Part shown: positions 31,497 through 40,130 of the stretch, in pieces
Position numbering within the stretch: position 1 is the stretch's first letter
How the letters are laid out: each line of letters starts with the position of its first letter
NCBI GenBank assembly: GCA_963769255.1
Contig: CAVYKV010000001.1
Coordinates: 186,001 to 250,000 of the forward strand
Reading direction: 5' to 3'
Origin: JAKACA01 sp963769255
Lineage (GTDB): Bacteria; Actinomycetota; Acidimicrobiia; Acidimicrobiales; Bog-793
DNA: 64,000 nt
Made by a program: the position numbers and the translations under genes
The notes under the pieces: generated by a model
What the model saw: the letters and a program-made list of their open reading frames with translations, nothing else
Database searches by the model: none
Told to the model about the DNA's origin: nothing

Positions 31497-33872
31497 TCAG
31501 TCTGGCGAGGACATCCCACCGATGGCCGTGAGCACCCGCTCGGGGGTGAGGGGCAGTCGACGCAATGTGGTCCCGAATGGCTCGAGAGCGTTGTTGACCG
31601 CATTGAGGACGGCGGCCGGGGCCGCGATGAGTCCGGATTCACCCATGCCTTTGATGCCACCCGGCGTGTGCGAGGACGGTGTCTCAATGTGCGAGATCTC
31701 GAAGCGCGGCACGACGTCGGCCGTCGGCAGCTGATAGTCCATCAACGTCGACGTCACGAGCTGACCGGAGTCGTCGTAGACGAGTTGCTCGTAGAGGGCG
31801 GCTCCGATCCCCTGCAAGACCCCACCACGGAGCTGTCCCTCCACGATCGCCGGATTGACGACCGTCCCGCAGTCCTCCACCGAGTAGACGGTCTCGACTG
31901 TCACGAAACCCGTCTCGGCGTCAACTTCGACGATCACGGCGTGGCCGCCGTTCGAGAAGATCGGCCGAGCGGGGTCGTAGGCCATCGTGATCTCGAGATT
32001 GGGATCGAACTCGTCGGGCCAGCGGGAGTCGTCGTGATAGATCGCCGCCGTGAGGGCTGCGATCGGGATGGAGCTCGACGGTGACCCGGTCACGAATGCC
32101 TTCCCGTCTGCAAGCTCGATGTCATCGGAGTCGGCTTCGAGGAACTCTCCCGCCACGGCACGGAGCCTCTCTCGGATGACGCCGGCCGCCCGCAGCACGG
32201 CACCACCCGCCACGACGGCACTGCGGCTCCCGATCGTTCCGCTGCCATAGGCCTGCGCCGTCGACTCGGAGGCTCTGACATGTACGTATTCGACGGGGAG
32301 ACCGAGGGCGTCGGCAGCGATCTGCGCGATGGTCGTCCGCTGGCCCTGGCCCTGCGTGGTGAGGCCAATCGTGACAATGGCGCCGCCCGCAGGCTCCAGC
32401 TTGACGGTCGCTGTGTCGTGTGAGAGGTGCGCGACGCCGTGCGCCGCCCCCGTGGCTGAGCTCTCGCCGCAACTCTCGACGAAGATGCTCAGTCCGAGAC
32501 CGAGAAATCGTCGCTCAGACCTGAGACGTTGCTGCCGCTCGAGAAAGCTCGGATAGTCGACCATCTCTTCCAGGCAGTTGATCGTCTCGAGCCAGCTTCC
32601 TTCGTCGAACACGATCCCCTGCGGATTGGTCCACGGGAAATCGTCGACGACATTTCGCCGTCGGAACTCGAAGGGCGACATCTCCAGCTTGCGAGCCACG
32701 TCGTCGACGAGGCACTCGCGGGCGAGCGTCCCCGCCATGTAGCCGACTCCCCGGTAGGCGCCGATCGGGCACTTGTTGGTGGCCACGGCCTCGTAGGAAT
32801 ACTCAGCGGCGCCGATGTTGTAGACACCGGTCGGGGTCATTGCAACGGTGCACCAGGGCTCGACGGCCATGCTCCAGGGCGGTTGGTGATAGGCGCCGCC
32901 GTCGCCCAGGGCCTCGGTACGGACACCGAGTATGCGAGCCGAAGCATCGAGGGCATAACTGATCCGCACCTCTTGCTCGTGGGCGTGCGTGGCGGCGAGA
33001 AGATTCTCGCGTCGGTCCTCGACCCACTTGACGGGGCGATCGAGCTCACGGGCGAGGAGCGGCACGACGAGCTCCTCCGGAAAGATGTGTGCCTTCTGTC
33101 CGAAGCCTCCCCCGGTGTCCGGCGTGTGGACCTCGCAGCGCTGCTCGTCAAGGCCGAGATACGTGGTCAGGCAGCCCTTGACGTAATGCGGCATCTGGGT
33201 CGGCGTCCAGAGATCCATCGACCCGGTCGACCAGTCGTAGGTGGCGATGCAACCTCGGGTCTCCATCGGTGTGGCGGACAGCCGCCCGGTGTGGAACGTC
33301 GCGGAGACAATGAGCTCGGCCATGCTGAAGGCCTCCTCCACGTCGCCGTGGCGACTGTGACCTTGCAGCGCGACGTTGCTCGGCAGGTCATCGTTGGCGA
33401 GAGGACCACCTTCCCGGGCGGCGTGCGGCTCGAGCACGGCGGGCAGAGACTCGTAATAGACCTCGACGAGGTCACAAGCGTCCTCGGCCACGTACGGATC
33501 GTCGGCGACCACGACGGCGACCGGCTCTCCGACGTAGCGGACCTGGTGTGCGGCCAGGAGGGGCATCGTGGTCGGGACGCAGCCCGGGGCTGGGAACTCC
33601 CCGACGACGCCGGCACAGAAGTGGGCGACGTCGACTCCCGTCCAGACGAGGAGGACGCCCTCGAGGCCGGTCGCGACGTCGGTGGCGACGCCGACCAGGC
33701 GTGCATGGGGCACGGGACTGCGAACGAACGAAGCGTAGGCCTGACCGGGAAACGAGATATCGGCGAGGTACCTGCCGCGACCACTCAGGAGACGCACGTC
33801 GTCGGCGCGGAGGACATTCGTGCCGACGCTCCTCGGAGCGATACCTGGTACGTGGGTGTGGGGCCGGCTCAC
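31497..33872 (-). CDS. kdhL: Molybdenum-binding large subunit of a ketone-dehydrogenase-like hydroxylase
   Basis: 791 residues of the xanthine dehydrogenase/CO dehydrogenase large-subunit family. Key molybdopterin-cytosine-dinucleotide contacts are present: GGGFGQKAHIFPEE, IGAYRGVGY, TTQGQGQRT and the active-site Glu region KGMGESGLIAAPAA near the end. The CO-dehydrogenase loop with the copper-binding Cys is absent, so CO is not the substrate. It hydroxylates a carbon next to a ring nitrogen. It lies in the operon hydrolase-M-S-L, the same set as the pAO1 genes that convert 6-hydroxypseudooxynicotine to the 2,6-dihydroxy product, which is why I propose the kdhL role. The GTG start overlaps the small-subunit stop (GTGA). 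Confidence 0.82.
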   Translation of the reverse strand: MSRPHTHVPGIAPRSVGTNVLRADDVRLLSGRGRYLADISFPGQAYASFVRSPVPHARLVGVATDVATGLEGVLLVWTGVDVAHFCAGVVGEFPAPGCVPTTMPLLAAHQVRYVGEPVAVVVADDPYVAEDACDLVEVYYESLPAVLEPHAAREGGPLANDDLPSNVALQGHSRHGDVEEAFSMAELIVSATFHTGRLSATPMETRGCIATYDWSTGSMDLWTPTQMPHYVKGCLTTYLGLDEQRCEVHTPDTGGGFGQKAHIFPEELVVPLLARELDRPVKWVEDRRENLLAATHAHEQEVRISYALDASARILGVRTEALGDGGAYHQPPWSMAVEPWCTVAMTPTGVYNIGAAEYSYEAVATNKCPIGAYRGVGYMAGTLARECLVDDVARKLEMSPFEFRRRNVVDDFPWTNPQGIVFDEGSWLETINCLEEMVDYPSFLERQQRLRSERRFLGLGLSIFVESCGESSATGAAHGVAHLSHDTATVKLEPAGGAIVTIGLTTQGQGQRTTIAQIAADALGLPVEYVHVRASESTAQAYGSGTIGSRSAVVAGGAVLRAAGVIRERLRAVAGEFLEADSDDIELADGKAFVTGSPSSSIPIAALTAAIYHDDSRWPDEFDPNLEITMAYDPARPIFSNGGHAVIVEVDAETGFVTVETVYSVEDCGTVVNPAIVEGQLRGGVLQGIGAALYEQLVYDDSGQLVTSTLMDYQLPTADVVPRFEISHIETPSSHTPGGIKGMGESGLIAAPAAVLNAVNNALEPFGTTLRRLPLTPERVLTAIGGMSSPD

Positions 33873-34378
33873 TCGGCTCGTTCCACCGCGAGCTCCCCGA
33901 CGACCGCCTCGATCGACTCGACGATGGTGGAGTAACCGGTGCAGCGGCAGAGATGGCCACTCACGACCTCTTCGATCGCCGCTCGGTCGGGGCGAGCGTC
34001 GGATTCGGCCAGGGCCGTTGCCGACATGAGGATCCCTGCGGTGCAGAACCCACACTGGAGCCCGGAGTGCTCCTGGAAGCTCTGCTGAAGGGGCGTCAAT
34101 CGCCGCCCTGGGCTGGCGAGGCTCTCGATCGTGCGGATCTCTCCGTCGCCGACCTGCACGGCGAAGATGAGGCAGGCACGGACCGGCAGGCCGTCGAGGA
34201 GCACGGTGCAGGCTCCGCAGACCCCATGCTCACAGCCGATCTTCGTTCCCGTCAACCGGAGGTCGTCGCGAAGGAAGTCGACGAGGGTTCTCCTGACCGA
34301 CGTGACGCAGCGCCGACGTTGGCCGTTCACGGTCATGTCGATTTCGACGTGCCCGGAGAGCAGCGGGGGGCCCGTCAT
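33869..34378 (-). CDS. kdhS: 2Fe-2S small subunit of the ketone-dehydrogenase-like hydroxylase
   Basis: 169 residues with both iron-sulfur motifs intact: CEHGVCGACTVLLDG with a following Cys in VRACLIF, and CGFCTAG plus CRCTGY. It is coupled at both ends: its ATG overlaps the FAD-subunit stop and its stop overlaps the large-subunit GTG. The three subunits form the usual (LMS)2 complex in the cytosol. Confidence 0.9.
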   Translation of the reverse strand: MTGPPLLSGHVEIDMTVNGQRRRCVTSVRRTLVDFLRDDLRLTGTKIGCEHGVCGACTVLLDGLPVRACLIFAVQVGDGEIRTIESLASPGRRLTPLQQSFQEHSGLQCGFCTAGILMSATALAESDARPDRAAIEEVVSGHLCRCTGYSTIVESIEAVVGELAVERAE

Positions 34379-35229
34379 CGTGCTTTCTGCCGTGCATCGC
34401 GCAGGGCGCGCCCAACAAGGACTCGAACAAGCTGACGCCGGTAGGCGGCGGAACCGTGGATGTCGGACGTCAGCGGCAGGCTTCCCGCCGCCGCGTCGGC
34501 TGCGGTCGTGATGGCCTCGTCAGAGAGGACGACTCCGTTGAGAGATGTCTCGGCCTCCTCTGCCCGGCAGGGCATCGTCGTCGCGCCTCCAACGGCGATT
34601 CTCGCGCCCGAACAGACGTCGCCGGCGATGTCGAGCGAGACGGCGACCAACGTCAGCCCGAAATCCCCGACTCGCCGCGCCAGCTCCTGGAAGGACCATG
34701 CCCGCTCGTTGACCGGCACGTAGACGTCGGTGATGATTTCATCGGGTGCGAGGGTGGTCATGTAGGGGCCGGAGTAGAGGCGGTCGACCGAAACGGTGCG
34801 TTCTCTGGACACGGACCGGACGGCGACCGTGGCGTCGAGGGCCAGCATGACGACTGGCCACTCGCCGGCCGGATCAGCGTGCGCCAGGCTTCCTCCGATG
34901 GTGCCTCGGTTGCGGATCTGAGGGTGGGCGATGTGGCCGGCGGCCTCGGCGAGCATGGGCACCGAGGCATCAGCGCCTTCGGCGTTCTCGAGGCGGGCGT
35001 GCGTCGTCATCGCTCCGATCCGGAGTCGATGATCCGCGAGCTCGACTCCACGAAGCGCGTCGAGTAGCTGGATATCGATGAGTGTGGTCGGCTGAGCAAG
35101 GCGCATCGACAGGAGCGGGACGAGGCTCTGACCGCCCGCCAAGACCTTCGCCTCCGGGTCCTCGTGCAGTAGCCCGCACGCCTCGTCAAGCGCCTCGACC
35201 CGGGCGTAGGAGAACGGGGGTGGCTTCAC
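34375..35229 (-). CDS. kdhM: FAD-binding medium subunit of the ketone-dehydrogenase-like hydroxylase
   Basis: About 284 residues (291 if the TTG at 35250 is used). The FAD-binding loops of the CoxM/XdhB family are present: VLAGGQSLVPLLSMRLA near residue 35 and NRGTIGGSLAHADPAGEWP near 110. The C-terminal CO_deh_flav_C domain follows (RIAVGGATTMPCRAEEAE). I prefer the GTG at 35229 because the family N-terminus KPPPFSYARVE starts there; no strong ribosome site supports either choice. It is the only medium subunit in the window, although two large and two small subunits are present. Confidence 0.87.
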   Translation of the reverse strand: MKPPPFSYARVEALDEACGLLHEDPEAKVLAGGQSLVPLLSMRLAQPTTLIDIQLLDALRGVELADHRLRIGAMTTHARLENAEGADASVPMLAEAAGHIAHPQIRNRGTIGGSLAHADPAGEWPVVMLALDATVAVRSVSRERTVSVDRLYSGPYMTTLAPDEIITDVYVPVNERAWSFQELARRVGDFGLTLVAVSLDIAGDVCSGARIAVGGATTMPCRAEEAETSLNGVVLSDEAITTAADAAAGSLPLTSDIHGSAAYRRQLVRVLVGRALRDARQKAR

Positions 35230-35274
35230 GTCGTCACGTTCTGATGGCAAGCCACGACGGCGGGGCCGGGTCCT

Positions 35275-36342
35275 CTATGCCCGGTGGAGCCGGTCGGACA
35301 GCCAGTCGGCCATGCGCAGACGCGGCGTCGGCCCGAGGTTGTGGCAGCAATGGTTGCCGTCCGGCTCGACGACGACCGTGAGGGGCGCATTCACGGCGTA
35401 CGAGCGGAACTCGTCGATCATCTCGATCGGGTTCGTGTCGAGGGCGCCGTGCAGACCGTAGGTCGGGCATTCGAGCTTGCCGAGCACCGGACGCACGTCG
35501 ATCACCTGGCGAACGTAGACCCTTGCCTCCTCGAGGGTGGCGACTTTGCTGACGTACCGCCAGCTCTCCTTCGTTGCCGGGGACTCGGTCTCCCAATTGT
35601 CCATGTGAATGCCGAGGCCCCAGGCGACACAGGCGATGAGTCGATGATCGAGAGCCGCAGAACGAAGGGCGTAGTTGCCGCCGAGGCTTCGCCCGAGAAC
35701 GCCGAGTCGCGTCGAGTCGACCTCGTCGAGGGTCTCGAGGTAGTCGATGACCCGCGAGGTGTAGCGCTCGAAGTCCCCGCTCAGGCGGACGTCGGCGAGA
35801 AGCTCTCCCTGGCCGGGACCATCGAAGGTGAGCGTGGCGACACCTCGAGCAAGAAGGAGGTTCTCGAAGGCGAAGCTTTCCTCCTTCGTGCTTTCCAAGC
35901 CGCCGAGGAGGATGGCGCACGGGCTCGGTCCGTCGGCCGACGGCGGGAGACGGAGGTAGGAGGGAATGGTGACCGTCTCGAACGGCAGGTCGATACGGGC
36001 GGCGGGCGGGTTCAGGTAGGGGGCCCCGCGTCGATACAGCTCAGCTTTCCGAGCCTGACCGGCCGGCCTCCGCTCGTCGAAACAAAGAAACTGCCCGTAC
36101 TGGGCCGCCAATGCGCCGATGACGAACCACTCGCTGGCAGAGAGCTCGTGGTGCTCAGCGAGCGCCTGGTCGGCGAGGCGTTCGTACCGGTCGGCGATGG
36201 ACATCCAGTAGTCGAACCACGTGACGCCCGCCTCGCGATCCCGCGCCCCGAGGACGTCCGCGAACGGCAAGCCGTCGAGTAGAAGGCGTCCCCAGTTCAG
36301 CATCTCGTCCTCGTGCTGCTTGCCCTCGGGCTGTCGAGGCAT
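35275..36342 (-). CDS. 2,6-dihydroxypseudooxynicotine hydrolase homologue (alpha/beta hydrolase)
   Basis: 355 residues: an N-terminal helical part (1-110) and an alpha/beta-hydrolase core. The nucleophile Ser219 sits in GRSLGGNYALRSAA, with Asp302 in GALDTNP and His331 in DGNHCCHNLG. These spacings (83 and 29) equal those I recall for the triad Ser217-Asp300-His329 of the pAO1 enzyme, and an acidic WETESPATKESW segment covers its catalytic Glu region. That enzyme cleaves the C-C bond between the pyridine ring and the side-chain ketone, giving 2,6-dihydroxypyridine and 4-methylaminobutyrate. It is the first gene of the operon with the kdhM-, kdhS- and kdhL-like genes. The ATG at 36342 follows a GGAGAC site. 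Confidence 0.8.
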   Translation of the reverse strand: MPRQPEGKQHEDEMLNWGRLLLDGLPFADVLGARDREAGVTWFDYWMSIADRYERLADQALAEHHELSASEWFVIGALAAQYGQFLCFDERRPAGQARKAELYRRGAPYLNPPAARIDLPFETVTIPSYLRLPPSADGPSPCAILLGGLESTKEESFAFENLLLARGVATLTFDGPGQGELLADVRLSGDFERYTSRVIDYLETLDEVDSTRLGVLGRSLGGNYALRSAALDHRLIACVAWGLGIHMDNWETESPATKESWRYVSKVATLEEARVYVRQVIDVRPVLGKLECPTYGLHGALDTNPIEMIDEFRSYAVNAPLTVVVEPDGNHCCHNLGPTPRLRMADWLSDRLHRA

Positions 36343-36557
36343 GGCGTCTCCGTTGCTGTTGCGAGCATCAGTGGGCCGCCGCCCTCCCGTGCCCGTCGGC
36401 CTCCTTCGTCCTCGCCAGTATTGCAAGGCGGTGTACTGCCGGAATGTCCCCTTGTCCGTTAAGCCGCCTACGAACTTCGCGGTTTCGGCAGAGTCGAGGC
36501 GTCCTGGACGATGCCCATACTGGGTACGCCGGGCGTGTCCTCGAGGAGGGTTGTCGC

Positions 36558-38901
36558 GTGACAGTTGAGACGAGTCCACCGCCGACGGCGAGTGGGAACA
36601 GTAGTCTCCTCGGTCGTTCGGTCCTTCGACGCGAGGATCGCCGCCTCCTGCTCGGCAAGGGCCGCTTCGTCGACGACGTCGACGTCGCTGGACAGTTGTG
36701 GCTGCGAGTCGTGCGCTCGACGGTGGCGCATGCCCGGATCAATTCCATCGATGTCCGGGCGGCACGAGCCTGTGCCGGCGTGCGGCTCGTGCTCACGGCC
36801 AAGGATCTCAGCGAGCTCAGCCACGTGCCCGTGGAGCCTGCCGGCTACCACGCCCTGTTTCTCGACCTCGAGGGATATGCGCAACCGGTACTCGCTATCG
36901 ACCGGGTGCTCTATGTCGGCCAACCTGTCGCCGCCATCGTCGCCGACACGCAGTATCTGGCCGAGGACGCAGCCGAGACGGTCGTGGTCGATTATGAGCC
37001 TCTCGAGCCTGTGCTCGATCCGGTGGTGGCTGTCGAGAGGCCGTCCCTGCACCCCGGGCTCACGAACGAAGGGGCGCGCTTCGAGCGCAACTACGGAGAC
37101 ATCGAGGAAGCCTTCCGGACGGCTCACTGGAAGGTCGCTCTCGACGTCTCGATCGGGCGGCAATCAGGGGTGCCGATGGAGGGACGGGGGTTTCTCGTAG
37201 AGCCGGACGGAGGTCGTGACCAGCTGTCGATGTGGGGCGCCGTTCACGTCCACGACAGCAGAGAGCTCCTGGCCGAGATCCTGGACATGCCGGTATCGGC
37301 GATCCACATGCGTTCGTGCGATATCGGCGGTAATTTCGGGGTGCGCGGAGGCGTCTTTCCGGAATATGTGCTCGTGGCGCACGCCGCGCGCCTCCTCGAC
37401 CGGCCGGTCAAGTGGATCGAGGACCGCCTCGAGCACTTCGTGGCGATTTCGCATGCGAGAGAGCAGGTGCACCACATCGAGGCGGCATTCGACGAGGGTG
37501 GGCGGCTCCTAGGCCTCGCAGACGAGATCTGGCACAACCATGGGGCCTACTTTCGTCAGTCGGAGCCGCTCGTGAGCGACATCACGGCGGGAGTCGTCGG
37601 CGGGCCCTATCGCGTGCCGGCGTACCGCTGCCTGCTGCATGCCGTCATGACGAACAAGACACCGCTTTCCGCCTATCGAGCTCCTGGCAGGTTCGAGACG
37701 ACATTCGCACGTGAACGCCTTCTCGACCGCGCGGCGCAACAGATCGGACTCAGTCGCTCCGAAATCCGCAGGATCAACCTGCTGACCGAGGCGGAATCTG
37801 CCATGGGAGCCAGGAGTCGACATCGCCTTCGAGTCGTTTCGATTCGACTCGGGAGACGTCCGGCAGCACTTCGACGAGGCCCTTAGCAAAGCGGACTTCG
37901 ACTCCTGGCAAGCGGAGGCGGCGGCACTCCGCTCCGACGGCCGGCTCGTCGGCAACGGGATCGGTGTGCTGCTCGACAAGGCCGGCCTCGGCGTGTACGA
38001 AACCGGCTCCGTCGACGTCGACCCCTCGGGACGGATCCGCGTCCTGTCGGGGTCGCAGTCGGTCGGGCAGGGGGTGGAGACGGTCCTGGCACAGATCGTG
38101 GCGGACGTGCTGGAGGTAGCGCCCGAAAGCATCGACGTGAAGTGCGGGGACACCGACCTCGTCCCGGATGGCGTCGGGTCCTGGTCGAGTCGTTCGACGG
38201 TCATCGGAGGAGGCGCAGCTCGAAACGCCGCCCTCAAGGTGATCGAGAGAGCGCGCGCCCTCGCCGGTGAGCTTCTCGAAGTGGCCGAGGAGGATCTCGA
38301 ATACAGCCACGGTCACCTGATGATCCGCGGATCGGCCGACCGCACCATTTCGCTGGCCGAGATAGCGAAACGGTGGACCGGGTCGACGGCGAGGCGCGCC
38401 GGTCAGGAGCCCGGCCTTCGTGCCTCGGCGACCTATATCGAGACCCACATGAACTACCCGTTCGGCGTGACCCTGGCACAGGTCGAGGTCGACCCGGAGA
38501 CCGGGTCGCACTTGATTCGCCGGCTGTTCACGAGCACCGAAGCGGGCAGGGTGATCAACCCGGCGATGACGCTCGGGCAGATCGTCGGGGCTGCCGCACA
38601 GGGGGTCGGTGGCGCCCTGTTCGAAGAGCTCGTGTACGACGACGCCGGGCAGCCTCTCGCTACGTCCCTCATGGACTACCTCGTTCCGGGAGCCTGTGAG
38701 GTCCCGGACGTCGAGCTCCTCGTCACCGAGTCGGCCCCGACCGCCGACAACCCATTTGGCGCCAAGGGAATCGGGGAGGTCGGTCTGATCGGCGTGGGCG
38801 CAGCGATCGCCGGGGCCATCGACGAAGCTCTCGGCGATGGCGCCTTCGTCGATCGCCTCCCGGTGTCCCCCGAGATGCTGTGGGAGCTCGCGAACCGATG
38901 A
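36558..38901 (+). pseudogene. Second molybdenum hydroxylase large subunit, interrupted by a single-base frameshift
   Basis: The first frame (GTG 36558, after a GAGGAGGG site) gives the N-terminal 413 or so residues of the xanthine-dehydrogenase large-subunit family: GRSVLRREDRRLLLGKGRF, CDIGGNFGVRGGVFPEY and LSAYRAPGRFETTFARERLL. It would end in nonsense at 37886. From 37798 another frame continues exactly where homology stops (LPWEPGVDIAFESFRFDSG), with GSQSVGQGVETV and the active-site Glu in GAKGIGEVGLIG, to the stop at 38901. One extra base in GAATCT (37794-37799) explains the break. The repaired product is about 780 residues. It is divergent from the hydrolase operon (215-base gap). Either the gene is dead or the sequence has an error. 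Confidence 0.82.
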
Positions 38902-39054
38902 TTGCAGGCGGCTGACACCTGCAGGCGGCTCCTCCCAGAGCTTGCAACCACCGGCCGACCCTTTCAGTGGCTCGCAACAGGCACTAACCTCGCGGCGCGG
39001 AGGGAGGGGGTCCCATGGCCAACGCCATGGCGTGGAGCCGAGTTCGCCAGGCGA

Positions 39055-39096
39055 ACCGCGCTGCCAAAGCGACTGAAACCGGCCCCGTACGGTGAC
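39055..39096 (+). repeat. Copy B of a dispersed repeat
   Basis: Shares TGCCAAAGCG, GAAACC, GCCC and TACGGT with the minus-strand copy at 1901-1943, at the same spacing (33 of 42 positions by hand). It lies just upstream of, and runs into, the start of the CAP-like gene. A leader-RNA role is possible, but the other copy is not in a leader position. Confidence 0.45.
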
Positions 39097-40030
39097 TTTG
39101 GTCACTCAGTACCGCGGGCGCGTGGCGGCCACGAGCCGAGCTCGGCGGATGTTGGCCCCCCTGCTCGCCGTCGTCGCCGTGCTTGGCACGGCGGGTTCGG
39201 CCACCGCCGCCGTCCGAGCAACCGATGCCGTCCGAGCAACCGGTGGGGACCGCACCACCGCCGCCAGGACGGTGGCGACGACGCACGGCTACGTGCCGCC
39301 CCGCAACCCGTCGAAGGACGTCTGGCCGAAGCCCGACTACACCTTTCCCGTGCCGGCCAGGGAGTACTCCGTAGGCGGGCCGCTCCCGGCATGCTGGAAG
39401 TGGCACGGCGACACCGTGGTGACGCAACCGACGGTCAAGAAGTGCATCGAGACCGAGATGACAGCGCTGAACAACGCCCACAAGACGGAGAAGATCGGGC
39501 GCTACGTCTACCCGAAGAACTTCACGAAGCTCACGGCCTCCGAGCAGCTCTTCGTGCTCGTCGACATCGAGCGCGTCGCCCGCGGCGAGCCGCCGGTGCT
39601 CGGGTTGTCCCACACGGTGGACAAGTGGGCCCAGGCGGGCGCCAAGGCGAACGCCGACCCGGAGCCGGAGGGCGGCCTCACGGGAGCGACGGGCGCCTTC
39701 GTATCCAACTGGGCCGCCGCCATCAACACCTTCGACGCCGACTACTCCTGGATGTACCTCGACGGCTGGGACGGCAAGGGGAAGACCTTGAACGGCGACT
39801 GCACGAGCGCCAAGGCCACGGGCTGCTGGGGGCACCGTGACGACATCCTCGTGAACACCCGACGCCTCCCCTGCTACTACCGGTCCTGCTCGTACGTCAT
39901 GGGCGGCGGCTACGTGAAGAACGGCTGGGGCCAGTACAGCTCGTTCAGCGAGCTCTTCATCCAGATCGCCGGTACCGTCCCGACGCTCTACTACACGTGG
40001 TCGGATGCCGAGAAGGCAGGTGCCCGGTGA
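39092..40030 (+). CDS. Secreted CAP/SCP-like domain protein
   Basis: 312 residues. An N-terminal signal peptide (basic RVAATSRARR, then MLAPLLAVVAVLGTAGSATA) is followed by a linker and a domain with features of the CAP superfamily: LTASEQLFVLVDIERVARGE, LSHTVDKWAQAGAKANADP, the GCWGHRDDIL motif with its His, and YSSFSELFIQIAG. Several paired Cys residues suggest disulfides outside the cell. CAP proteins have varied extracellular functions. The GTG at 39092 is used; a GTG at 39122 or an ATG at 39149 would also leave a signal peptide. It is a single gene. Confidence 0.72.
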   Translation: MTLVTQYRGRVAATSRARRMLAPLLAVVAVLGTAGSATAAVRATDAVRATGGDRTTAARTVATTHGYVPPRNPSKDVWPKPDYTFPVPAREYSVGGPLPACWKWHGDTVVTQPTVKKCIETEMTALNNAHKTEKIGRYVYPKNFTKLTASEQLFVLVDIERVARGEPPVLGLSHTVDKWAQAGAKANADPEPEGGLTGATGAFVSNWAAAINTFDADYSWMYLDGWDGKGKTLNGDCTSAKATGCWGHRDDILVNTRRLPCYYRSCSYVMGGGYVKNGWGQYSSFSELFIQIAGTVPTLYYTWSDAEKAGAR

Positions 40031-40033
40031 TCT

Positions 40034-40059
40034 GGAGGCCCTGCCTCGGAGCGGCCTCC
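40034..40059. terminator. Hairpin downstream of the CAP-like gene
   Basis: GGAGGCC (40034-40040) pairs exactly with GGCCTCC (40053-40059) across a 12-base loop, 4 bases after the stop codon. There is no T-run, which is common for terminators in high-GC Actinobacteria. Confidence 0.45.
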
Positions 40060-40130
40060 TGACGCCCTCGGCAGGTGCGGACCCCGGGCAAGGCTCTAGA
40101 GAACTCTCCGCCTCGGCTTAACTACAGGGC

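Noticed and set aside
31497..35229. Carbon monoxide dehydrogenase (CoxLMS)
   Set aside because: The operon order M-S-L is similar, but the large subunit lacks the copper-binding Cys loop of true CO dehydrogenase and the neighbours are pyridine-pathway genes.
39001..39096. Possible c-di-AMP or c-di-GMP riboswitch before the CAP-like gene
   Set aside because: I compared the remembered consensus motifs and could not find the full conserved set. The core is also repeated at 1901-1943, where no leader position exists.
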